DNA of 64,000 nucleotides from Sphingobacterium paludis (GTDB lineage Bacteria; Bacteroidota; Bacteroidia; Sphingobacteriales; Sphingobacteriaceae). The notes under the pieces were generated by a model. The model was not told the origin of the DNA. It did no database searches and saw only the letters and a program-made list of their open reading frames with translations. The stretch lies in NCBI RefSeq assembly GCF_004364125.1, contig NZ_SNZV01000002.1, positions 496,001-560,000 on the forward strand, read 5' to 3'. Below, piece after piece: positions 36,043 to 45,384 of the stretch. Position 1 is the first letter of the stretch; every line of letters begins with the position of its first letter. The position numbers and the translations under genes were made by a program.

Positions 36043-36059
36043 TCTTAAAATTAGGGCAG

Positions 36060-37256
36060 ATGATTGATCAAATTTTTAGTAAGCTAAAAGGCGACAAGTG
36101 GATATGGATCATTGTGATCGTATTGTCCGGTTGGTCGTTGCTGGCGGTATACAGCTCCGTTGGCACGCTCGCTTATAAAGAGGGAAAAGGTACTGAGCTT
36201 TATCTCTTCAAACATTTTTCAATCATCGCGATAGGATTGGTTTTGATGTATTTATCCCACAAACTGGATTACCGCTATTACGCCGGTATATCCAAGTTAT
36301 TGATGATTATTACCATCCCCTTGCTGCTGTTTACGTTGATCGGTGGGAACAAGGTAAACGACGCGAGCCGCTGGGTTACCATTCCTGTAATCAACCAAAC
36401 GTTTCAAACATCGGATTTGGCCAAGCTGGCCTTGATCACCTTTTTAGCGCGTATGTTGTCGCGTAAACAGGAAGACATCAAGGATGTAAAAAAATCATTT
36501 GCGCCAATTATGGGCGCCGTATGTGCGGTTTTTGTACTCATAGCCTGGGCTAACTTATCCACGGCACTGATGCTATTCGGTACCTGTGTATTGTTGCTTT
36601 TAATCGGTCGGATCAGCTTTAAGCAAATAGCTATTGTTTGTGTGGGCGGCGGTTTTTTGTTAGCACTCGTAATTTTAATTGGTCCGCGGCGGGCCACATA
36701 CTTGAGTAGGATAGAGGGGTTTTTCCGCACCGAAGAAGTGGCCACGGGCGATGTGCCCTTTCAGGAAGATAAAAACTATCAGGCGAACCTTGCGAAGATG
36801 ACGATCGCTTCAGGCGAATTTTTTGGTAAAGGCGCGGGAAACAGTATGGGCAGAAACCTGTTGCCCCATCCGTATTCCGACTTTATTTTCGCCATCATCA
36901 TCGAAGAGTATGGTACCCTTGGCGGCGCTGTGTTGTTGATGCTTTATATGGCGTTGATGTATCGATGCATCCGAATCGTGACTTTGAGTCCGCGAGCGTT
37001 TGGCGCTTTTTTGGCCGCCGGTTTGGGCTTCAGCTTAACCATTCAGGCGTTGGCTAATATGGCCGTGGCGGTAGGGTTAGGCCCTGTGACAGGCGTGCCG
37101 CTACCCCTTGTCAGTATGGGTGGTACGTCAATTTTGTTCACAAGCGTTGCACTCGGAATCATTTTGAGCGTAAGCCGTAACATTGAGGAATTAAAAGGTA
37201 AAGAAGAATTAAATGAAATTTCGAAGCCAAGAAAAGTGGTGGTAGGAACGATATAA
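36060..37256 (+). CDS. ftsW: SEDS peptidoglycan glycosyltransferase FtsW
   Basis: Polytopic membrane protein of 398 residues that polymerises septal glycan strands with FtsI. About ten helices are visible. SEDS signatures: FQTSDLAKLALITFLAR, PHPYSDFIFAIIIEEYGTLG (short periplasmic loop with the conserved acidic residue), and GLGPVTGVPLPLVSMGGTSILFTSVALGIILSVSRN. The C-terminal tail is charged and cytoplasmic. It is 17 bases after murD and 6 bases before murG. Confidence 0.96.
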   Translation: MIDQIFSKLKGDKWIWIIVIVLSGWSLLAVYSSVGTLAYKEGKGTELYLFKHFSIIAIGLVLMYLSHKLDYRYYAGISKLLMIITIPLLLFTLIGGNKVNDASRWVTIPVINQTFQTSDLAKLALITFLARMLSRKQEDIKDVKKSFAPIMGAVCAVFVLIAWANLSTALMLFGTCVLLLLIGRISFKQIAIVCVGGGFLLALVILIGPRRATYLSRIEGFFRTEEVATGDVPFQEDKNYQANLAKMTIASGEFFGKGAGNSMGRNLLPHPYSDFIFAIIIEEYGTLGGAVLLMLYMALMYRCIRIVTLSPRAFGAFLAAGLGFSLTIQALANMAVAVGLGPVTGVPLPLVSMGGTSILFTSVALGIILSVSRNIEELKGKEELNEISKPRKVVVGTI

Positions 37257-37262
37257 GGAAAC

Positions 37263-38360
37263 ATGGCGCACAAAGTAATCATAAGCGGTGGAGGCACGGG
37301 AGGACATATCTTTCCGGCGATTGCGATTGCGAACGCTTTGTTGCGTTTACAGCCGGATGTAGAGATCTTGTTTGTAGGCGCGAACGGACGAATGGAAATG
37401 GAGCGCGTGCCAGCAGCGGGTTATGAAATTGTCGGGCTAGACATCCAAGGCATCAACAGGAAGTCTATTGTAAAAAACTTGGGTCTCCCTTTCAAAATGC
37501 TAAACAGCTTACTGAAGGCGCGGCGAGTGATTCGGACGTTTAAAGCGGATGTTGCTGTTGGGGTGGGCGGCTATGCGTCAGGACCCCTTTTGATGATGGC
37601 AAACGCATTGGGTGTGCCCACATTGATACAGGAACAAAATTCCTATGCCGGGATAACGAACAAACGTTTGGGCAGAAAGGCCCGTGTAATTTGTGTGGCT
37701 TATGAGGGGATGGAAAAATTCTTTCCGGCCGAAAAGCTTTTGTTGACCGGTAACCCTATTCGCCGCTCATCGGTAGAAATCGAAGGTAGAACACGCGAAG
37801 GGCTAGCCTCATTTGGTTTACGGGAGGGCAAAAAAACAATACTGGTGACAGGGGGCAGCCTAGGAGCGAAAACATTAAACGATTGCATGCTGGCGGGGCT
37901 TGATCGATTCGCGGAACAAGATGTGCAGGTGATATGGCAATGCGGAAGTCACTACCACGAAGCGTTGCAAAACACCGTGCAGGATCGGCTTCCGGCCAAT
38001 GTCGTGTTGTTGCCCTTTTTGCAACGTATGGATTACGCCTATGCGGCAGCAGATGTCATCGTCTCGCGCGCGGGCGCCGGCACCATATCGGAACTTTGTG
38101 CGGTAGGCAAACCCGTCATATTAGTTCCTTCGCCCAATGTGGCGGAAGACCATCAGACAAAAAATGCCAAAGCCCTGCTGGATAAGCATGCAGCGGTATT
38201 CGTGTCTGATTTGAGTGCGCGAAGCACCCTCGTGGATAACATGCTTGCTCTCGTGGCAGATGAAGGAAAATGTTTTGAATTGCAAACGGAAATCAGCAAG
38301 CTGGCAATGGTCGATGCCGATGAGGTCATTGCGAAAGAAGTTTTAAAACTAATAAGATAG
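37263..38360 (+). CDS. murG: UDP-GlcNAc--lipid I GlcNAc transferase MurG
   Basis: GT28 glycosyltransferase of 365 residues that converts lipid I to lipid II at the inner face of the membrane. The N-terminal Rossmann lobe has the glycine-rich loop IISGGGTGGHIFPAIAIA; next VGVGGYASGPLLMMA and IQEQNSYAGITNKRLGRKA. The C-terminal UDP-GlcNAc lobe has TGGSLGAKTLND and SRAGAGTISELCAVGKPVIL, ending PNVAEDHQTKNAKAL. All acceptor and donor loops are present. Its stop is directly followed by the murC start codon. Confidence 0.97.
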   Translation: MAHKVIISGGGTGGHIFPAIAIANALLRLQPDVEILFVGANGRMEMERVPAAGYEIVGLDIQGINRKSIVKNLGLPFKMLNSLLKARRVIRTFKADVAVGVGGYASGPLLMMANALGVPTLIQEQNSYAGITNKRLGRKARVICVAYEGMEKFFPAEKLLLTGNPIRRSSVEIEGRTREGLASFGLREGKKTILVTGGSLGAKTLNDCMLAGLDRFAEQDVQVIWQCGSHYHEALQNTVQDRLPANVVLLPFLQRMDYAYAAADVIVSRAGAGTISELCAVGKPVILVPSPNVAEDHQTKNAKALLDKHAAVFVSDLSARSTLVDNMLALVADEGKCFELQTEISKLAMVDADEVIAKEVLKLIR

Positions 38361-39722
38361 ATGATGAATCTCAACCATATAAAACGTGTGTACCTCTTGG
38401 GGATCGGTGGCATCGGAATGAGCGGCTTAGCTCGTTATTTCAGCCATTTGGGTTGTGAGGTGATGGGCTATGATAAAACAGAAACCGATCTTACAAAAGC
38501 ATTGGTTGAGGAAGGTATCGCCGTGGTCTATCAAGACGATATGTCATTGGTTCCAGATGCTTTCAAAACGCCATCTGAGGAGACATTGCTGATTTTTACA
38601 CCGGCAGTGCCGAAAGATTTAGTTTTGAAAAACTTTTTTCAGAATCAGGGATTTACATTGTATAAGCGATCGGAAGTATTAGGCATCATTAGTGCGAGTA
38701 GATTTACGATTGCTGTTGCCGGCACGCATGGCAAAACGACAACCTCGACAATGATCGCCCATATATTGAAGGATTCAGGCTACGATTGTTCCGCTTTTCT
38801 TGGTGGAATAAGTTCGAACTATAACACGAATGTACTCTATGGAGACAACAATGTCGTCGTTGTGGAGGCCGATGAGTATGACCGGTCCTTTCTGACTTTG
38901 CATCCGAATATTGCAGTTGTTACGTCGGCAGATCCAGACCATCTTGATATATATGGCGACGAGAGCCATCTTATTGAGTCGTTTGAGCTGTTTCTGTCCC
39001 GCTTGGTAGAAAATGGCGTTTCGATAGTTAAGAAAGGCTTGCCATTTTCCGGAACATTCGCTTACGCTATAGAGCAGAATAGCGATGCCTACGCGAAGAA
39101 CATTCGCGTTTCAGACGGAGCGTTTTATTTTGACTATGTGGGCTTGGATGGAACCTTGTTTTCCGATCTTCATCTGGGGATCGCAGGCATTCATAATGTG
39201 GAAAATGCAGTGGCAGCCGTAACGGTAGCGTTGCAATTGGAAATTAGCGAAGATGCCATACGGACAGCCTTGGCCACGTTTCGAGGTGCAAAGCGTCGTT
39301 TCGAATATATTGTTAAGAGCGAGAAAGCCATTTATGTCGATGACTATGCACATCATCCGGAGGAGTTGCGCGCATTTATAGCGTCTATGCGTAAGCTTTA
39401 TCCAGGTAAAAAGTTAACCATCGTGTTTCAGCCACATTTGTTCAGCCGGACGCGCGACTTTGTAGAAGGTTTTGCGGAGGTGCTGGCTATGGCCGATGAG
39501 CTGTTGCTATTGGATATTTATCCAGCTCGGGAGGTGCCTATTGAAGGCGTCACATCAGCTTGGTTATTAGATAAAATTAAATTAGACAACAAACGCTTGG
39601 TTACGCCCGAATCTGTACTGGATATTGTGAAAACGGAGGAGCCTACGCTGATCGCAACAGTTGGCGCAGGAGATATCGATCGCTTGGTAAAACCATTAAA
39701 ACAGCTGTTGGAACATGCTTAA
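38361..39722 (+). CDS. murC: UDP-N-acetylmuramate--L-alanine ligase
   Basis: First Mur ligase of the pathway, 453 residues, adding L-Ala to UDP-MurNAc. It starts VYLLGIGGIGMSGLARYF (Rossmann glycine motif), then the ATP loop AVAGTHGKTTTSTMIAHIL (THGKTT identifies MurC). VVEADEYDRSFLTLHPNIAVVT, then YVDDYAHHPEELRAFI and VFQPHLFSRTRDF, complete the ligase and C-terminal domains. The ATG at 38361 directly follows murG's stop codon, and the end overlaps ftsQ by 8 bases. The cluster carries murC, D and E but no murB or ddl. Confidence 0.97.
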   Translation: MMNLNHIKRVYLLGIGGIGMSGLARYFSHLGCEVMGYDKTETDLTKALVEEGIAVVYQDDMSLVPDAFKTPSEETLLIFTPAVPKDLVLKNFFQNQGFTLYKRSEVLGIISASRFTIAVAGTHGKTTTSTMIAHILKDSGYDCSAFLGGISSNYNTNVLYGDNNVVVVEADEYDRSFLTLHPNIAVVTSADPDHLDIYGDESHLIESFELFLSRLVENGVSIVKKGLPFSGTFAYAIEQNSDAYAKNIRVSDGAFYFDYVGLDGTLFSDLHLGIAGIHNVENAVAAVTVALQLEISEDAIRTALATFRGAKRRFEYIVKSEKAIYVDDYAHHPEELRAFIASMRKLYPGKKLTIVFQPHLFSRTRDFVEGFAEVLAMADELLLLDIYPAREVPIEGVTSAWLLDKIKLDNKRLVTPESVLDIVKTEEPTLIATVGAGDIDRLVKPLKQLLEHA

Positions 39723-40542
39723 GAAACTTCGTGACATATCGTGGAGATTAGTGGGCTATAGTTTTCTAGCCCTATTGGCACTCGCTGGCGTAGGTATGTT
39801 AATGGGCTTGGTTAAGAAAAAAGATCATGCACAGGTATGCACCTCCATGCGTGTTATGGTGGGCGGAAAAGAGGCCTTTATCGATCAGCACGATATTTCA
39901 GATTTGGTAAAAGCAAAGTTCGGCCGCGTGGTAGGCAAGACACTGAGCCAAATTCCCGTCGAACAAATGGAAAAGGCGTTGATGGAATTACCCTATGTGT
40001 CTGCCGCAGAGATCTATGTCGATATGGATGGCGTGTTGCAGATCGCCGTGCAACAGCGCGAGGTACTTTTGCGGATCGTGAACAAAGTAGGTCGTGAGTA
40101 CTACATTGATACAAAAGGGGCAAAGGTGCCTGTTACGCTGCGCTATGTGCCACATGTTCTTGTTGCCAATGGCAATATCCGAGAGGGTTATCAAAACGCG
40201 CTGGATACGGTCGAAACCAAACTGGTTAAAGATTTGGTGGCTATCGTGGAACATGTGAAGAGCGACCCCCTATGGAGTAATCAGATCGTGCAGCTTTATG
40301 TGAATGATTACGGCGATATAGAGATTGTACCGCGGGTAGGTACGCAGCAATTGGTGCTCGGCAATGCATCAAAGCTGGAAGAGAAATTAGATAGATTGGT
40401 TGTATTTTATAAGAACATTTTACCAAGGGTGGGAGCGGACGCGTATGAGAAGGTGAATGTGAAGTATGATGACCAAATTATTTGTGAGCGAAAAAGCGGT
40501 TGGATGCTGGATAGCTTACAGTTAAAAATGAAAATGAATTGA
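39715..40542 (+). CDS. ftsQ: cell division protein FtsQ
   Basis: Bitopic division protein of 275 residues. A short cytoplasmic start, one membrane helix (about 14-32, YSFLALLALAGVGMLMGLV) and a periplasmic POTRA-like domain (about 45-115, FIDQHDISDLVKAKFGRVVG with LPYVSAAEIYVDMDGVLQIAVQQREVLLRIV, the usual FtsQ pattern), then a beta domain ending YEKVNVKYDDQIICERK. It links FtsL/FtsB and regulates FtsWI. Its ATG lies inside the end of murC (8-base overlap). Confidence 0.92.
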   Translation: MLKKLRDISWRLVGYSFLALLALAGVGMLMGLVKKKDHAQVCTSMRVMVGGKEAFIDQHDISDLVKAKFGRVVGKTLSQIPVEQMEKALMELPYVSAAEIYVDMDGVLQIAVQQREVLLRIVNKVGREYYIDTKGAKVPVTLRYVPHVLVANGNIREGYQNALDTVETKLVKDLVAIVEHVKSDPLWSNQIVQLYVNDYGDIEIVPRVGTQQLVLGNASKLEEKLDRLVVFYKNILPRVGADAYEKVNVKYDDQIICERKSGWMLDSLQLKMKMN

Positions 40543-40586
40543 GGAACACAGTAAACATAATATACACAGCAAGAAATACACAGCAT

Positions 40587-41951
40587 ATGAAACCAAGATT
40601 AGCAGAAAACGAAAAGGAGAATCCGATCATCGTTGGATTGGATATCGGCACAACAAAGATTTGTGTGACAGTCGGTCGTCGTAGCGGAACGAACAAGATT
40701 GAACTTTTGGGCGTGGGGAAAGCCGAATCTTCAGGTGTCAATCGCGGGGTGGTTGCCAACATCCAGAAAACCGTGAGTAGTATCCGTGAGGCCGTGACGA
40801 TCGCCGAGTCTCAATCAAACGTGGACATCAAAGTGGTCAACGTCGGGATTGCGGGACAGCACATCAAAAGTATTCAACACCGAGGTATCCTGACGAAGCG
40901 CGATTACGATGAGGTAGGACGGTTAGATGTCGAACAACTGATTTCGGATATGTATAAGTTGGTTCTTCCTCCGGGGGAGGAGATTATTCATGTGTTGCCG
41001 CAGGAGTTCACCATTGATAACGAGCCGGGTATTAAGGAGCCTATCGGTATGGCCGGCCGCCGCGTAGAAGCTAATTTCCACATTATCTCCGGTCGTGTGA
41101 CGGATATTCGTAATATTAAACGCTGTGTAGATAATGCGGATTTGGAAGTATCTTCGTTGGTTTTAGAACCTCTTGCATCATCTGAGGCTGTGTTGGATGA
41201 AGAAGAAAAAACTGCTGGTGTTGTGTTGGTGGATATTGGTGGTGGTACGACTGATGTGGCTATTTTCCACGAGGGTATCATTCGTCATACGGCTGTTATT
41301 CCGTTGGGTGGAAATATTGTAACGGAAGATATCAAGCAAGGGTGCTCCGTGTTGCGTAATCAAGCTGAGCAGCTTAAGGTGCGTTATGGTTCCGCATTGG
41401 CGGATGAAAATAAAGACAATGAAGTCATCTGCGTGCCCGGCATTCGCGGCCGCGAATCCAAAGAAATCTCGGTGAAGAACTTGGCTTACATTATCCAGGC
41501 ACGTATGGAGGAAATTATCGAGCACGTTTATTATGAAATCAAATCATCCGGCTATGAAGACAAATTAATTGCTGGTATTGTGATCACTGGCGGTGGCGCA
41601 CAGTTGAAGCACCTCGTGCAGCTTGTTGAGTACATTACAGGCATCGGCTGTCGCATCGGCTATCCAAACGAGTACCTTGCCAAGACAGAAATGCTCAATA
41701 AGCAAGCGCTAGAAGAACTGAAGAGCCCGATGTATGCCACGTCTATCGGTTTATTGATTAAAGGCGTGCAGGCGATGGAGGAAGATGAGGCTACGCAACA
41801 GGAGATGGTGACTAAAAAGGTACCGAAAGAAAAGGTCACCGAAATCGCGGAAGAAAAGCGAAAAAAAGAGAGCTGGTTTACTAAAATCCTTTCTGATTTT
41901 ATCAAGGACGACGCCGGAATTGATGACGATACCTTTATCGGGAAAAAGTAA
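40587..41951 (+). CDS. ftsA: cell division protein FtsA
   Basis: Actin-like protein of 454 residues that tethers FtsZ to the membrane. I start at the ATG at 40587, 44 bases after ftsQ; an in-frame TTG at 40539 overlapping ftsQ's stop is less likely. IVGLDIGTTKICVTVGR is the phosphate-1 loop; GVVLVDIGGGTTDVAIFHEG is phosphate-2; the adenosine motif is VITGGGAQLKHL. The C-terminal amphipathic segment (KESWFTKILSDFIKDD) is the membrane-targeting helix, preceded by a charged linker. The 140 bases after it contain TTTTCCACA repeats (see 41951-42000). Confidence 0.96.
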   Translation: MKPRLAENEKENPIIVGLDIGTTKICVTVGRRSGTNKIELLGVGKAESSGVNRGVVANIQKTVSSIREAVTIAESQSNVDIKVVNVGIAGQHIKSIQHRGILTKRDYDEVGRLDVEQLISDMYKLVLPPGEEIIHVLPQEFTIDNEPGIKEPIGMAGRRVEANFHIISGRVTDIRNIKRCVDNADLEVSSLVLEPLASSEAVLDEEEKTAGVVLVDIGGGTTDVAIFHEGIIRHTAVIPLGGNIVTEDIKQGCSVLRNQAEQLKVRYGSALADENKDNEVICVPGIRGRESKEISVKNLAYIIQARMEEIIEHVYYEIKSSGYEDKLIAGIVITGGGAQLKHLVQLVEYITGIGCRIGYPNEYLAKTEMLNKQALEELKSPMYATSIGLLIKGVQAMEEDEATQQEMVTKKVPKEKVTEIAEEKRKKESWFTKILSDFIKDDAGIDDDTFIGKK

Positions 41952-42000
41952 GTTTTCCACAATAGGTGTTTTTTCCACAATTTAACAAATGTGGAAAACT
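41951..42000. promoter_or_regulatory. inverted TTTTCCACA repeats between ftsA and ftsZ
   Basis: An 11-bp perfect inverted repeat AGTTTTCCACA/TGTGGAAAACT (41951-41961 with 41990-42000) encloses a third copy, TTTTCCACA (41971-41979), which can pair instead with the last arm. TTTTCCACA differs by one base from the DnaA box TTATCCACA. There is no T run, so it is not a terminator. The remaining 91 bases before ftsZ hold no recognisable promoter box. The same TGTGGAAAACT occurs upstream of mraZ (27927-27937). Confidence 0.55.
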
Positions 42001-42091
42001 ATGGTGAATAAATTGGTATTATTACATGTGTATTGTTGAACCTATTGGGGGATTTCTAAGTGGTTTAGCAAGAGTTAAATAGGGTTATTAT

Positions 42092-43807
42092 ATGTCGATA
42101 CAATTTGAAATGTTAAAGGAACAATCATCGATAATTAAGGTTATCGGTGTTGGTGGTGGCGGGGGCAATGCCGTCAACCACATGTACAAGCAAGGGATTA
42201 GTGGTGTAGATTTCATCGTTTGTAATACAGATGCGCAGGCGTTGGAGTTGAGTCCTATTCCCAATAAGGTACAGTTGGGAGCGAGTTTAACAGAGGGAAT
42301 GGGAGCTGGTGCTGATCCTGATGTAGGGGAGAATTCTGCAATAGAAAGTATTGAAGATATCAAACGTATGTTAGGTACGAATACCAAGATGTTATTTATA
42401 ACAGCGGGTATGGGCGGAGGTACAGGTACAGGAGCAAGTCCAGTATTGGCCAAAGCAGCTAAAGAACTGGGTATCCTCACCGTGGCCATCATCACAACCC
42501 CCTTTACATTTGAAGGTAAAAGACGTCGTTCACAAGCGGAAGAAGGCTTGGAAGAGTTGCGCAAATATGTGGATTCGTATTTGGTCATTTCGAACGATCG
42601 TCTGCGCGAGATATTTGGTAATTTAACGATGACGGCTGCGTTCGCAAAAGCCGATGATATCTTGACTACAGCAGCAAAAGGTATTGCAGAAATTATTACG
42701 ATTCCGGGTTATGTAAACGTCGATTTTAAAGATGTGCGTACCGTGATGAACGATAGTGGTGTGGCTATTATGGGTAATGCGATTTCTTCCGGTGAGAATC
42801 GCGCTATTGAAGCTGTAACAGGCGCATTGGCATCACCGCTATTGAAAGATAATGAGATAGAAGGTGCACGCTACATTCTATTAAATATTACCTCCGGTAG
42901 AAAAGAAGTAACTATGGATGAGGTCGCCATCGTAACGGATTATATCCAAGAAAAAGCGGGCTTATCTGCAGACTTGATCTGGGGTAACTGTATCGACGAA
43001 AATTTTGAAGACGAATTGTCTGTAACCATCATTGCCACCGGTTTTCAGACAGCGGAAGAGCGGGTGAAAGAGAAAGAAAAGGAAAAAATTGCGTTACCCT
43101 TAACCCCTGAGCCTGTAGCGAATCAGTTTGTTAAGCCAGTGGTTCAGAATCAATTCGTTGCGAAGCAAGAGCCAACAACGGCCCCACAAACGTATATCAA
43201 ACCTGTTCAAAACAGCATCACAACAGCGCCAACCGCTGATTTGTCTGCTGCATCTCAAACAGATCTTTTTACTTCCCCGAAGCCTATTCATTCTTCCGTA
43301 TTGAAAAATGAAGAGCCGCAGGTGATACGTCATACATTGAGTTTTGATGAACCTGAAAACGAAGAGGAAACACCGGTACAAACAAACGGAGGTTTTGAAT
43401 TAAAAACGTCTTCGTCGATGTTCGAATTTAAATTACCTTCCGTTTTTGATGGGTATGGCAGCAAGGGTGAAGACGAGGCTGAAGCCGAAGCCGAAGCTCC
43501 CGTTGCACGCAATACGTTCAGCGAGCCAACGCCGGCTGCTGCAGAACCGAAAGAGATTGATTTTGAAGACCAGTTGATGAAAACGAAAGAACGTATCTTA
43601 CGTTTGAAAGAGCTAAGCATGAAGCTTAAATCAAGCAACGGTTTACAAGAGCTTGAAAATGAACCCGCGTACAAAAGACGTCAAAAATCGTTGGAGGACG
43701 TTCCTCATTCTTCGCAGTCGCAGGTATCGCGATTTACCTTGTCTTTCGACGAGGGCGAAACGGAAATCCGTCCGAATAACTCCTTCTTACATGATAACGT
43801 AGATTAA
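42092..43807 (+). CDS. ftsZ: cell division protein FtsZ
   Basis: Tubulin-like GTPase of 571 residues that forms the Z ring. The GTPase core (about 1-330) has GVGGGGGNAVNHMY, the tubulin signature AGMGGGTGTGASPVLA and GRKEVTMDEVAIVTD. A long acidic/Pro-rich linker (about 330-540, including a DEAEAEAEAP run) is much longer than in E. coli. The C-terminal peptide is EIRPNNSFLHDNVD, which matches the conserved tail that binds FtsA in this phylum. It follows ftsA by 140 bases and ends the dcw cluster with a terminator. Confidence 0.97.
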   Translation: MSIQFEMLKEQSSIIKVIGVGGGGGNAVNHMYKQGISGVDFIVCNTDAQALELSPIPNKVQLGASLTEGMGAGADPDVGENSAIESIEDIKRMLGTNTKMLFITAGMGGGTGTGASPVLAKAAKELGILTVAIITTPFTFEGKRRRSQAEEGLEELRKYVDSYLVISNDRLREIFGNLTMTAAFAKADDILTTAAKGIAEIITIPGYVNVDFKDVRTVMNDSGVAIMGNAISSGENRAIEAVTGALASPLLKDNEIEGARYILLNITSGRKEVTMDEVAIVTDYIQEKAGLSADLIWGNCIDENFEDELSVTIIATGFQTAEERVKEKEKEKIALPLTPEPVANQFVKPVVQNQFVAKQEPTTAPQTYIKPVQNSITTAPTADLSAASQTDLFTSPKPIHSSVLKNEEPQVIRHTLSFDEPENEEETPVQTNGGFELKTSSSMFEFKLPSVFDGYGSKGEDEAEAEAEAPVARNTFSEPTPAAAEPKEIDFEDQLMKTKERILRLKELSMKLKSSNGLQELENEPAYKRRQKSLEDVPHSSQSQVSRFTLSFDEGETEIRPNNSFLHDNVD

Positions 43808-43825
43808 ATACGATACAATGAAAGG

Positions 43826-43855
43826 AAAGACAGCAAAATTTGCTGTCTTTTTTTT
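43826..43855 (+). terminator. terminator of the dcw cluster
   Basis: A 10-bp stem (AAAGACAGCA, 43826-43835, with TGCTGTCTTT, 43841-43850) and a 5-base loop are followed by a T run to 43855, 19 bases after the ftsZ stop. Confidence 0.92.
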
Positions 43856-43940
43856 GCAAAAATTTTTTTATTTGACAAAAGGTATTATTTTTATAACACA
43901 GTTAATTAATAATACATTATAACACTTAAATCATTTCATT

Positions 43941-44126
43941 ATGGCCAGTTTTGATAAGTTCAAAGAGCTGAAAGCGTTAGTTGATGGCTTAGACGCCGAT
44001 GCGGATAAATTCTTCGTTAAAGGGAATAGCGCAGCAGGAACACGTGTGAGAAAAGGTTTGCAAGACATTAAAAATCTATCACAGGATTTGCGTCTAGGAA
44101 TACAGGAGTTAAAGAATAAGAAATAG
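43941..44126 (+). CDS. Hc1-type histone H1-like protein
   Basis: Very small basic protein of 61 residues (MASFDKFKELKALVDGLD, then KGNSAAGTRVRKGLQDIKNL, ending QELKNKK). It fits the Hc1-like family, which is common as a short nucleoid-associated protein in Bacteroidota. It lacks the Lys/Ala-rich tail of chlamydial Hc1. It lies between two terminators (43855 and 44152), so it is a monocistronic unit. Role in DNA compaction is inferred from the family. Confidence 0.85.
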   Translation: MASFDKFKELKALVDGLDADADKFFVKGNSAAGTRVRKGLQDIKNLSQDLRLGIQELKNKK

Positions 44127-44151
44127 AGATTTCCTTCATAGCGAATACAAG

Positions 44152-44174
44152 AAGCCCTTTTAAAGGGCTTTTTT
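44152..44174 (+). terminator. terminator of the Hc1 gene
   Basis: AAGCCCT/AGGGCTT stem (44152-44158 with 44164-44170) with a 5-base loop, followed by T to 44174; 25 bases after the stop. Confidence 0.85.
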
Positions 44175-44209
44175 AGTATATTTACGTGCACTAAACAAAG
44201 CAAATATTT

Positions 44210-45352
44210 ATGGCAGATAAATTGAATAATCCTATTTGGGTGATGAGCTCCGCTTACGATAAATTGTCTTTACATGAATTAATCGATACTTCGAAAAGGC
44301 TAGGCGCACAAGGAATAGATCTTTGTGTTTTTAGAAAAGATGGAACACGGGAGGATCATACAGCCACGCATTTAACCTATGATAACTTTACGCCGACAGA
44401 TGCTGATCAATTGATAGACCAGTTTAACCAAGCCGATTTAAAGCTGTCATTGGGAGCCTTTGAAAATATGATAGGCGGAGACGAAGCAGAGCGTGTTAAA
44501 AATCAAAATCATCTGTTGCGCCTGATTCGCATAGCCCATTTGCTAGGCGGGGATGAAAATGATGTCCGCGTAGGGACTTTCGTGGGGTACAATCATGAGT
44601 TGGGCAACGAAATTGACGGTTTTCAAAAAAACCTTGACGAATACAAGCGGGTGTTTGGCCCAATCGTAAAATACGCAGAGGATCTGGGCGTTACCATCGT
44701 TTATGAAAACTGCCCGATGGAAGGCTGGCGTTCATCACGCTATACAAGCACCTATAATAATTTGCCTGCTGTCTTGGCGGCACGCAAGCTGATGTATGCC
44801 ATGATTCCGAGTAAAGCACATGGAGAGATCTACGATCCTTCCCACGATATTTGGCAAAATACGAATCCAATTGATGTCATTGCGCAGATGGATATCAACC
44901 GTTTGAAGAGAATTCATGTGAAAACGACACGAAATCTTAAAACGAAATCACGTACAGATTGGGGCGGGATGTATGCGATGCAGCACGTGGACGCGGCTTT
45001 AGCACAAAGCGCTGGTGTTAGCATTCCTGGGCACGACTGGGATCGTCATCACTATGAGGCGATGCTTCCGGGTTTTGGCGGCACCGATCATATGGACTGG
45101 AACGATTTTGTCACGGTTCTCCATGAGAGCGGGTTCAGCGGTCCGTTCGAAATAGAAAATGAAGCTAAGAATTCAAAAGATACCGGCAATTTACAGGCGA
45201 CCAATCAAGGTTTTGAAAATTGTATACGCTTTTTATCGCCGCTGTTGTGGAATTTGGATGCAGAGAAGGGGTATGCTTATCAACATGAGCAGCCATTGCG
45301 TAAGCCGAGTGCCCAAGATATTCCTACACGAACGATTGATCAGTTGGTATAA
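44210..45352 (+). CDS. sugar phosphate isomerase/epimerase family TIM-barrel protein
   Basis: Protein of 380 residues of the xylose isomerase-like TIM barrel family. Conserved acidic/His positions appear in order: IDLCVFRKDGT, LSLGAFENMIGG, TIVYENCPMEGWR (Glu and Asn), YDPSHDIWQNTNPIDVI (Asp/His), IHVKTTRN, IPGHDWDRHHYEAMLPGFGGTDHMDWNDF and GPFEIENEAKNS (final Glu). This suggests a divalent-metal site. The substrate is unknown; members act on sugars or inositol derivatives. There is no sugar kinase or dehydrogenase next to it. It has no signal peptide, so it is cytoplasmic. Confidence 0.87.
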   Translation: MADKLNNPIWVMSSAYDKLSLHELIDTSKRLGAQGIDLCVFRKDGTREDHTATHLTYDNFTPTDADQLIDQFNQADLKLSLGAFENMIGGDEAERVKNQNHLLRLIRIAHLLGGDENDVRVGTFVGYNHELGNEIDGFQKNLDEYKRVFGPIVKYAEDLGVTIVYENCPMEGWRSSRYTSTYNNLPAVLAARKLMYAMIPSKAHGEIYDPSHDIWQNTNPIDVIAQMDINRLKRIHVKTTRNLKTKSRTDWGGMYAMQHVDAALAQSAGVSIPGHDWDRHHYEAMLPGFGGTDHMDWNDFVTVLHESGFSGPFEIENEAKNSKDTGNLQATNQGFENCIRFLSPLLWNLDAEKGYAYQHEQPLRKPSAQDIPTRTIDQLV

Positions 45353-45384
45353 AGTCAATAGTACACATGGTGAAGAGCGACAGA

